The notes under the pieces were generated by a model. The model searched no databases, was not told the origin of the DNA, and saw only the letters and a program-made list of their open reading frames with translations. A DNA stretch of 64,000 bases from Anisakis pegreffii (taxonomy: Eukaryota > Nematoda > Chromadorea > Rhabditida > Anisakidae): assembly GCA_035041965.1 (NCBI GenBank), contig JAPYMA010000206.1, forward strand, positions 372,001 through 436,000. Direction: 5' to 3'. The position numbers were made by a program, and so were the translations under genes. This document shows, one piece after another, positions 11,987-22,700 of the stretch (position 1 is its first letter; every line of letters starts with the position of its first letter).

Positions 11987-14900
11987 ATTGCAGTTAAGCA
12001 ACGATGCTCAATCGTCCTTCTGAAAAATTTCATTTTGTAGGAAATCAGTTCAGTTCACACATGAGCACATTTCAATTCATTGAAACTGACTATGAGACAT
12101 CGCACAAAGCAGAACGCAAAAAAAATCATAAATTTTAAATTCCTTCAAAAAAGTATGTGCAAAGCAATAAAACTAGGCGATCGTGCGTAAATAAGCTTCA
12201 TAAGCCTCTTAAAGAGATTGACGAGAAATAATTTCACATTGTGCACAGTGTTATCATGTTGTTTTGAAGCATTAAGAAGGGGGCTCTTACGGGTTATTAA
12301 CATCGATGCACAAAGAATTTGCTGTTTATCAAGGAATTAAATGTGGAACGAATGGCTTGTAAGTTGGTTTGTAAACAAAGTGTTCAGTTGAAGGTTGATA
12401 GATCATTCAAAATCACTTGAAGCAGCTCAATAAAAACAAGCTTTTGCTGCTTTTGTTGGTTGTACTTTCCATCATCAAAACTGTATCTTTTTGATGACAT
12501 TTCATATCACTAATAGAATATCTAATTTTAAATTTATAGAAATAGAATCTAAACTTTTGACTTCTGATATTCTGATATTGTAACTTATTGTCGTTATTAT
12601 TATCGTTATCACTATAGTCACTAGGAATAGTGCATTCATTATTTCTACAGTTACTATAGTTATAACGACTAAATGCTCTCTTAATTAGGGATTTTTTAGG
12701 TGGAAATTATTTTTAGGTGCTAACTGAAAATTGTTTCGGTCTTTGCTGCAAGAATTTCACATTTTTGAAAAATCCATCTCACAATCAAAACTTTTTGATC
12801 AGTGATCAGCTTCCCGAATTCGTTCACGGCACTTTTCCATTTCATTAATATAACTATGAGAGCAAAATTGGTTCTTTTCACAGTTAAGACACTGAATCTG
12901 CAGAAATCGCTTATTACTTATAGAGCGATGTGGAAAATGCTTGGGAGTATCATTATCGAAAGCATCGCTGTCCACTTCAATCTTGAGTTAAGCCTAACAA
13001 TAAGCACGACTTAATCCAAGTCCGGTCTGATGTCCATGCAAAAAGATTCGGCCGACTCGACCGACCTGCTCAAGTACAATCAAATGGCGAACTTCATGAA
13101 AGATATGACGAGATAATCGTAGCAGAATGAAACAACTAATGAAATATGTCGCGTAACTGAACACAAAATATGACTGAAAACCATAAACTGATCAAGCAAT
13201 TTATTCCGTTAATCAAGACATTACGTCTGTCTGCGTGTTTGATGCAAAATAGGGGGCTCCTTACGAGAATGAGGCTGAGGTGGTTATCTTTACTTCGAAA
13301 AGTTCATTGCCAAAATGCAAACCCGAAAACATAACCGCATTCGGTCTACTGGTAACACCATTGGCACAACTCATGCACATCCGAAAGTGTTGATAGTGAA
13401 TGGTAACAATGAAACTTAGACCGTAAATATTCGTGCACATAACAAGTATGTACATATTCGTTTCCGTAGCGATTAGTGCAAACATGAAAAGCGTACAATA
13501 ATTATCACTTCTATCACACAGTTATCATGCAACCGAAGTGAATAATAGTTGATAAACATTCACTTGAACAGTTCTTTGAAGCTTTCCATAATAAACGTTA
13601 AATTGACTATATGCATGAATGAACGAGTCTGATTGTATCAATATGAAGTGGTGAACAATAAAAGTAGTGTAAATATTGTATGGTTGCATGCATAAAGAGT
13701 TTCATGAAATTGCTTCCTCGACCAATATGACCAGCAGCCATCTTAAGAATGACAATTTCAGTAGTCGGCAAATTTGCATGATTATATTCATTATTCATTT
13801 TTGGTTCTCATTCGACTGCCACTCGTAAATGTTCGTAAGTGGAATTAATGCTGAAAAAGTTTCTGCAAAAATTAGATGAAGAAGAAATCGCTCATTGTTC
13901 GAAATGTATTTGTTTTAGGGAGTTTTCATTCGTATGTTTTTGCAATTTGATCTTTAATTAACTTTCTTCTTCTCTTTGATATTATTCCTCAAGTTTAGTC
14001 GAGTAGTTTTTATCAACAACTGCTTTATTGATGACGATAACAAGCCTTACATTCCTCAACTTTTGTGAATATATAAGATTTCTGTTCAAGCTCTAAAAAC
14101 TTTTGTGAATAAGCTGGCTGGCTGCAATCCTATGCTGGTACGAATTTTTGCTAGAACTGTTAGATTAATGATGTAGTCGGTTGGTTGGTGGATAGGTTAT
14201 AGATCAAAAAATTAGTGCAAATTGCGGAAATCTCCTCGTTCGAGTCTCGCATAATCATGTTTTTTGACCGCTACTCAAATTAACTGCCCTTATTTTGCAC
14301 TCACTCAGTTCAATTAGGAGCACTGAGTTCAATCAGGAGTTCAATCAGGAACTTAAGCACAACCAACTTGTCAAAATCATTGGAGACCAGGTCATAGCAT
14401 TCCTTTATGAGGCTTGGACCTAGATTCAGGATCCAGTCCAATCACTTAACGCCTGTGATCATTTAGGTTGAAGTTAGGCTTTGACTTGAATTGAAGCTTC
14501 CAGCTCAATCTCAGATCAGTTTTGTTTGTTTAGCGTTAGGGTTGTAACTGAAGAAATACATCAATCACTATGATGCAACTTTACGCTGATGTTTCCCTTC
14601 ACATCTCTTTCATTTATTATTGTCTCTTAGCAATAATCATTGCATTGATAACGAATGTTCATCGCAACGTCATTTTTATGTATTTGAATGATTTTCCGTA
14701 CATTTTATGCACTTGCTGATCGATTTAAATGTGAGAAAATTCATATGATTACGACCAAAATCGCTACTTCAAGCCGCCATCTATTTGCTTTGCTTGACGA
14801 TTCACATGTATTTGATGGTATTCGTTTGATGCGTTTGATATGCTATGAGACTAAATGATTATTTTTTGGTTTTTTGAATTCAAAAGAAAAATCGAAATTG

Positions 14901-15437
14901 CACTCTCAAAAATATCCTATCAGCAAGCTGAGTGCTCTTTACTCGAGGTACGCTCACATTTCCTCTTTCTTTACTTAGCAGTCATACGACCAGTGAGATC
15001 ATTCACATAAAACCAAAAACGAAATAGAAGGCGTATGACAACTGCCTGTTCTCTCGTTTCTTCCAGCCTTCTATTTCTTTTTTTGGTTTCTTGATTGTTT
15101 GCATTCTTTTTTGAAGTTTCAAATTTTTTTCTAAACCATTGATAAGTGATATTCATCCAGCACTGTCGAAAAAGGCACATGTTCATTTGAAAAATATAAA
15201 CCAGTAGCATTTTGAAATCATTACCATTTTTGTCTGGAGTTTAACTTAAAATCAATAAAAACGAGGTTGAATGTGTGCCTGAAAGTGGAACTTCATTGAT
15301 CGAGAGTGGTGTAATTAGATGTGTTCCATTTTGAGTGCACATTAACATGGGACAGTTCATTTATTTTCAGGTTGCTTCTGCTATTGATTTCCATAGCAAC
15401 AGATCGATCTCAATAACGTATCGACAGAACTAACACA
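11987..15437. other. Head-to-head spacer between transporter genes B and C
   Basis: 3.45 kb between two divergently transcribed paralogues, so it should hold the promoters of both. No coding exon could be supported. A TTATTTTCAG acceptor-like site ends at 15370, 67 bases before the gene C start, and is a candidate trans-splice site. Confidence 0.6.
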
Positions 15438-18400
15438 ATGAGTGTTGCACCACGTGGTAATCACGCGAAATTGATCGCACTTTTCGCTGTTCTCGCATGT
15501 TTATCGAATTTCCAGGTTGAATTTTCATCAGTTTCACAATTTTTTATTTCACTGTTTTTATTTCAGCTATTGAAAGATTGAAATGAAATGAACACTTTTT
15601 ACACCAATGTGATATATGAATCTACTTGGTACTAGATAGGCAAGTTGTAACCGTTCGTAAGACATTAAAATCTTGTGAAATTAAAACGAAACGTAAGGAG
15701 AGTCGAAAAATTTTGGAAACGAAATGGAAACTAAAAGCAAACCAGTTCATAATGTGCACAACTTTCAGTTAAGAGAGTGAAATTATGTTGCAACACTATG
15801 GAAAAGTTATACCTTTTTCTGCCAGTTAGCATAAGAAGTAGCGAGAGATATTCAATAAACATTCGATGCGATTTGATGTCGCGAATGTTATTGCCTAATG
15901 GAAAGGTTCATCCCATTAGTTGATTTGCCTCTTTTAGGATTCGTACCCGAATTCGTATCCGAACACTGCATATGGCTCATTTCAAACATTCATCAACGAT
16001 AGCTACATCGATCGTGGCTCTCCAGGAGGTGACGACTAATCTGTCTTTTTGAACTGTAACCAAACTGTGGATCGTCTTCTTGTCTCAATTTTGAGCACTA
16101 TTCGAACGAAATGATTAACACCTAGCTTAACGTCAAACTTATTGTATGCTTGTGAAAAGCGTTCGTTTCAGGATTGAGCGAAACACAATTTTCGTGGCTA
16201 TGGAGTGCAATGCTGAATATTTGGGCAATTGGCTACTTAACTGGCACATTCGTAGCGCCGTTTTTCACAGAGCGATTCGGTAGAAAATGTGAGTGGTTTT
16301 AGCATTGTCATTATATGCATACAGTGGCACATAACTCAAGCATCTTTCAAATGCTACACACTGGTGATCGACTTCAATTACTGAAATATCTAGTGATACA
16401 GTTACGCTGATTGGTGCGAATACGGGATCGATTGTGGGTACAAGTTTGGCCATAGTTGCGGTATCTTGTGAAGTACCTGAACTTTTATTCACGGCCCGCT
16501 TATGCTCGTCGCTGATGAGTGGTATCAGTTGTTCGGCACTCTTCCTCTTTCTTCAGGTTATTTTATGGATTATCCCATTTTTAGCTCGCTTCAAAAAATC
16601 TTCTCCAACGTTTCCCCTTGATCGGAACTTTTCATTGTGTTTGGTTCCAATCGAAACGATGCAATCAGTGTTTCTATGATTTCAACTTGTCAGTTAATCG
16701 TAGACTATTATTAAAGTTTAAACTTCATTGGACTAGCTTAATTGAGTTTTAAAAAGCCATTTCGAGAACTTTTTTGTTTATTTTGAAATCAGCATCCCTC
16801 TTGAATGCTCGATATCAACGTTTGTCTTTTGAATAGGAGACAAGTCCAACATCGATACGCGGCACAACATCATTTCTATCAGAAACAGCTTATTTGATTA
16901 TATCGGTGTTTGGAATGGGCATGGGAATGGATGGTACGCTTGGAAAACATCTACCATTCTTAGTGGGTACGTACATTTTTTAGTACATCCCTCTTAAATG
17001 CTCGATACTTTTTTTGCAATTTCTTTGAACTAATTTTTTTCAGTGTATCCACATTTCAAATTTTGTTCCTTTTTCGAATTGATGATTACAGTCTTTTTGT
17101 TGAGGTGTCCATCTGCTTGCTGGAATTGGAGCTGTGACGCTTGTCAGCTTCCTGAAAGAGACACCAAAATATCTACTGATAACAAGGGGCAATCATCAGG
17201 GTGCGCTTGCATCGTTGCAGTTTTACCGAGGTGAAAGCTCATGATCGTTCTGTTGAAGGCATTTTGATCTGCATAATTTATTCGATTCCTCTGAATCGAC
17301 CATGCCTATTAGGCTCAAGTTCTTTATGGTGTGCAGCCTCCATCCTGCAGTCTATACTGGCTTAGGAGGGCTTGGACAGGTATGTTCAGGACAGACCTAT
17401 TGCCCATACACTGAGCGATCGATCTACACTGATCAATAACAAACGATCAATTATTCATTGAAGGCAAGGATGAAGCGAATGAAGCAGTGATCGAGAATAT
17501 ACAAAAAGAGGCTCAAGCGGGCTACGAGGCACCATTTTTGAAGTCGATTCCGATTGTGATTCGAACACCTCACTTGAGACAAGCATACTTCGTTGGGTTC
17601 TGCGCTTTACAAGTAACATTTGCGCACCTTTTTCACTTTATTTCGCTTGTTTTTCCAATTGTTCATTGTCAGCTGATCTCAGTCAGATAGACGAGTGCTA
17701 AAACCATGACCATGGCGAGAGAGATGAAATACCTGACTATCGAATGCAACAAACAATGGACATCCGAAGGGTACCCGATCGATCTGCCTAAAGACATTTT
17801 GCCTAACGGACAGTTTGCCTAACTTGCGGGTTTTTAATGGATATTTCGCCTAATAGGCAAACTCTCCGTTAGGCAATGTGTCTTTAGGCAAACTGTCCGT
17901 TAGGCAATGTGTCTTTAGGTAGATTGACCGGTCACGCATCCGAAGATATCGAATTACACTGAAATCAATTTTCACAGATCAAAACAATAATTGCGAAAAT
18001 GCATTCTAAATTTGCTGATTACTATAATCGCCCGGAAAATGGTCGATTCTTTCAGATCACACTATCAATTATTCCGATCAATTATGTATCGACAAGACTG
18101 CTTGAAGCACATTTCCCACCGCAGACGGCTCAGGCGAGTGCTCGATTAACATTTAACTATTATGACTGTAATAGTTCAATACAATAATGTCGATAACACT
18201 GTAATAATGATAATAGTAACTACAATAATGATACTGTTAATGGTGCTTAAAATACTGATAATGCCAATGGTAACGAAACCGATGATCAGCGGTCAAGGAG
18301 TGAACTTCAGAGGATTGCAGATCGGATCGTTTGTGTTCATTGCGTGTAATTTCATCGCAAGTATATTCGGTGCATTAGCCGTGGACCGATTTGGACGACG

Positions 18401-19732
18401 ACCGTTACTGCTATCATTCGCTTTGTGCAATACGCTATCGTTGTGTGCGTATTGTGTTTTCGATAGAATCGCGTTCTATGTTGACGAGCAATTTAAGTAC
18501 GGATGTATTGCGTCGTTGATCGCTTATGGCATCACTTTCGGGTTTGTGTTCAAGTTATCTGCATAGTTGCACTCGATTGTATCAGCTGCATTTTGCTGTT
18601 GCATATTCATAATCAGCCATACGAGCCCTACAATATGACATGCATCTCATCCCGAAACGTGGGGTAATTTCGTGACCTTCCCTTGTTAGTGAGTCAGCTA
18701 GATCAGCGAATGGAACGCCACAGTCGTTAACTTATCCCTATTCGTTTAGAAACGTGGCAGCCAAATAATGAGACAGACTTAGAGTCAACTTCAGTCTTGG
18801 ATGCATGTTTAAGTTTGAGTTTGAGTTCACTGCAGTTGTTGTCAGATTTTCTTAGATTGCTGATTCCAAGCAGTAATTCCGATTTCGGCTGACGTTACTC
18901 TTGATGTTGAGATTAAGGATTAGTATTATGGGTAGCCGAGGTTGATCCATGATGCGTTTCCTAGTGATCCTTTTATGTAAGCACCACTTCATTGTTTTCA
19001 TTACTAGGATCAGCAGAAATCATACTTGCAGCTAAACAACGATAACGCCTTACTAATGAGAATCCCTCACCTTCGTTACAAAATATTTTCATTAAATTTT
19101 TCGAGGACTACTTTTATCGCACAACATTCTCATAACCAAACATCTTCACTAAGCGTTTCAATAGTGATCTCTTCATCGAAAGGAATTCATTTCATTTCAG
19201 TGGAGGACTAGGACCGATTGCATTTTTCATCACCACAGAATTGGTACCACAACAGTTTCGATCAGCTGTTCAGTCGATGGTTTTCACAACGAATACAGCC
19301 GTCAATTTCGTTTTCAGGTTAATTCCGCCGTCATCATGCCCGGTGATAACCTTCTGCGACTAACTTCTCTCAGCAGCAATATGTGTGCTTAATCGACCGA
19401 TCAAAACTCTCATCGATCTTTTCAGCTTGGTCACATTGCCATTGTATGACGCGATCGATATTTGGAGTCTTATTCCACTCTTTATTGGGCCATCGTTTGT
19501 CGCCTGGATATATCTACTGTTCAAGTTACCCGAAACGAGAGGTCGTGAAATTCACGAGATTGTTCGTGAACTCGTTGGCGCTAAGCATGAAGCCGATTTC
19601 GATGGCAATACCAACTTATCCTCACCGTCCAGTTCTATCAAAGACCAGAGTGTCTCTTTTGGTAATAATACGGAGTCAAGTGACTGCACCAAGCAATCGC
19701 AAGTGAACACTTCAGTGGATTCGACTTCTTAA
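15438..19732 (+). CDS. SLC2-like MFS sugar transporter, gene C
   Basis: Complete 11-exon gene, predicted 522 aa. Exons: 15438-15515, 15938-16028, 16172-16288, 16402-16556, 16837-16966, 17105-17230, 17464-17612, 18056-18133, 18321-18541, 19201-19317 and 19426-19732. Exons 1 to 10 have exactly the lengths of gene B. Motifs by approximate residue: ERFGRK at 90-95, ETSPTSIRG near 148-156, KETPKYLLI at 208-216, VDRFGRRP at 329-336, ELVPQQFRS near 395-403 and PETRGREIHEI near 456-466. The C-terminal tail after that is Ser/Asn-rich and about 30 residues longer than in gene B. Helix 7 reads IPINYVSTRLL, lacking QLSGINA. Intron 8 begins GCGAGT, a GC donor; the only nearby GT would break the frame. A polyadenylation signal AATAAA is at 20316-20321. 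The substrate is unknown. Confidence 0.94.
17769..17935. mobile_element. MITE-like foldback element (copy 2)
   Basis: Same family as 10256-10519. One end is GGGTACCCGATCGATCTGCC then CTAAAGACATTTTGCCTAA; the other end is the inverse, finishing AGATTGACCGGTCAC. The interior is only about 40 bases and lacks the hexamer array, but TTAGGC and GCCTAA words dominate the arms. It lies in intron 7 of transporter gene C, a different intron from copy 1, so the two insertions look independent. Confidence 0.75.
18134..18135 (+). other. GC splice donor, intron 8 of gene C
   Basis: The exon ends CAG and the intron starts GCGAGT. The equivalent junction in gene A is CAG then GTGAGT, and in gene B CAA then GTTCGT. 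The exon is 78 bases in all three genes, which fixes the junction. Confidence 0.85.
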
Positions 19733-22700
19733 AGAGTTCTAGTAGCGGTAACATTAGTGGGAATGTCAAAAATCAGCACATACATACTGAACCATTTTCT
19801 TGGGGACGATTGCTTAGCACTTTGTGACGAATCCAGGGACTGGAGAAACTGGAATTGTGTGCCTTTCATGTGGGAGCATCGTGCCCAATTGCGAGCGATT
19901 TCCATATGCTCAGCTCTTTCAAGGGACTGCTGAAAGTTTTTGCTCACGAGCAGTATTCCACATTAGCAATTTCACTGAAGAAACTGCAAAGAAAGTGTAT
20001 TTGAATGACTTTTGAATAAGAAATGTGAAATAATTTATGGACATTCGTCGTCGACATTCCAAACATCCTAACCAAAAAAATTTTCTCGAATGCGAAATTC
20101 TTGTGCATTGCGCTGATTTCTAGGCATAGAACTGATTTCATAAAAAAAAGTTGTGTGTATATATGTATGAAGCAATTAAATGATTGCATGATTTTGACTC
20201 GTTGAGAATGCTAATTTAATTTGCTTATTGATTTGTCATTAATGGTTTGTTATTTTGCTTTATGTTATATACATTTTGTATCATCGACGACAAGAAATAA
20301 CCTCATTTCATTCCAAATAAAGTACTTCACTAGGATTGATTCATTTGGTCGTCTTTATGCACGATCATTCAGTTGATCAACATTGATCGTTATCATTGAT
20401 CATGATCAACTGATCAAATCTTGATCAATAATATCGATATGCTTATCACTACTAAGTCCTCCTACTAAACGCTCGTGTCACTAGTCATATCACTACTATG
20501 CTCATCATGACCATTGAAAATCCCTCGCATTCGACTCAAGTTAACGAGCTTAGAACTCGGCTCATGCTTGGCTAATAATCAGAAATGATCCATAAGGGAA
20601 GACAATACTGTTCAGTGAAACAAATCCCCCTATAATGTGCAATTTCGTCGAATGTCTTGCAATCGTAAGAACTGCATAATATGGAAATTTATGTCTGCAA
20701 AGAAATGCATATTGAAAGTGTTTATCGTGTTTCGAGGATATTTATGTGAGTGTGTGATTGTGATGTATATGATAATATTAAAACAACAACGCAAGAGCAA
20801 TTGTTAAATTGTACCCGTGGGAGTTGCATAGAAGCACAAATGAATCCGCAGTCTGATGTCTTTTGTTCGAGTGGAAGCTGTGCTATCTTGATTAAACTCT
20901 CTCTGATATATCATATGATTCTTTCCAAACTATTGAACTTGTTCACCCAGATTGCAAGAAATTTTCCAAATTTTTTTCCAAAATTTTCCAAATTCCTGGT
21001 GAAGTACTTTATCCGAAGTAATTTATGGCATCAAGAAGCATATTCACGATGGAGAGCTGCCTGTCTCAAAATGCTCATTTCATTATATTTTTACGAACAT
21101 TAATTCGATATTCGAATACTAAAAAATCTTGTCAAGGCATTCAAAAGTAAAAAGAAATGAAATAATGCGAAAGCATATCCACACAATTGTGCAAGTGTAT
21201 TCGTTCGGAATATGTATGTGATTGTTTGTGTTTGCATTAGCCTTTGCTGGCTGGGTTTGAATGGAAAGGCGACCGAAAGGTTATTGTCATGTTGGTTGGA
21301 ATTGATGAATAACTTTCTCATCTCAAAATCGTTGTGCTGCTTCTGCCCGTCGTCGTCATAAAAGTTAAATAGGAGAGCGGCAAGCTCCACAGGGAATTAA
21401 CACTGTGATATGAACCGAATCCACAAATCTAAAATGTACGCCTTAAATACGCACCCACATCTGTGCTCCGGCTCTCGAATGCTCATTTATGCGCTTCATT
21501 ACTCCAATTCTCGTTCATTATCTCTATTCTGGATCGTCATCATAGAACTATAAATGTTCAATATTATTCTTTCGAATGATTCACTCAATTGCTGATTTTT
21601 GATTGCTTGACTGAAATTGTGGTGAGTTTGTTCAAAAGATGAAGTTACACGTCGTCTCAAGTCGAATTTGAGCTTAACGCACATGACTTCGTCCCTTGTG
21701 AAGAAATTATCAACTTGTCTCATCGCTTCTCTTGTTCCTTGAATAGTCTTCTCTCTCAGCCGTTCTAATCTACCAACAATCTTTTGATCACTCAAAGTAT
21801 TAAATTTCACACTCGCTGCTCCAACTCTCAAAACTGAGATGCTTCACATCATTAGCTGAGAAATGCCACAATTATTGCTATTATTATTGTTATTGTGATC
21901 ATTGTAGTTATTATCATCATCACTATCGCTATTATCAGTACTATTGTTGTCATAATTGATGTCGATTCGAAGCAGAATATAAAAGTTTCGGTGAGAAGTG
22001 TAGTATTTATAACAATGCATAACAAATGAGATATGTGTAACAAGTCAAGTAAATGCATTTATCTTGCATAATTATGTGTTGTCGTGATCTCGTAGTCATG
22101 CTGAGCGTTTGTGAATTGCATGACGCCTGGAATGATCATCTATTCGAACTTCCTCTCTATTCAAAATCATACATCAACTTTGCGCTTGTTGGAATCAACA
22201 TACTGCTTGAATGATTCCGAAAATGAATAAGAAGAACCAAACAACCGTGAATGAATATTCATTCATGTGAATATTCATGTAATTGAATATAAATGAGCTT
22301 ATCAATATTACATAGTGAACAGATCAACGTATCCATATAAAGACAGATTTACGATCAAATAATGGCTGATCACTTTTGCGAGAGAAACAAACAGAAGAAG
22401 TGGTCAAAACTTACATGACATATTCCTGCTCAGTGAGGTTGAAACTCTCAGTGAGGTTCGTTCATTCCAGCAAGTTGAACTAAGTCAGGGTATAGTTCGA
22501 ATTGGAATTCGATTACTGAAAAGTTAGCGTTTGCATATATCTGTTTCATATGGTATTGCCGAAAAGATTCAGTGAACACTTTGAATTCAGTGGAGTCGAA
22601 TAAAATGCAAGAGGAGCTCATTTGATTAATTGTTTCAGAAAATTTCTCAATTTTTTTTCTCCCAAATTCATCGAGCGGAATGAAACGAAAGAATAATCGT

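Noticed and set aside
14230..14265. GTTCGAGTCTCGC resembling a tRNA T arm
   Set aside because: No acceptor stem, anticodon arm or A box at the expected distance.
16434..16679. Frame running past exon 4 of gene C
   Set aside because: Only 16402-16556 is exon; the remainder is intron 4 read through.
20750..21103. 117-codon frame with several Cys (CTRGSC, CSSGSC)
   Set aside because: Looked like a possible small secreted Cys-rich protein, but there is no signal peptide, no matching family spacing and low-complexity Phe/Asn sequence follows.
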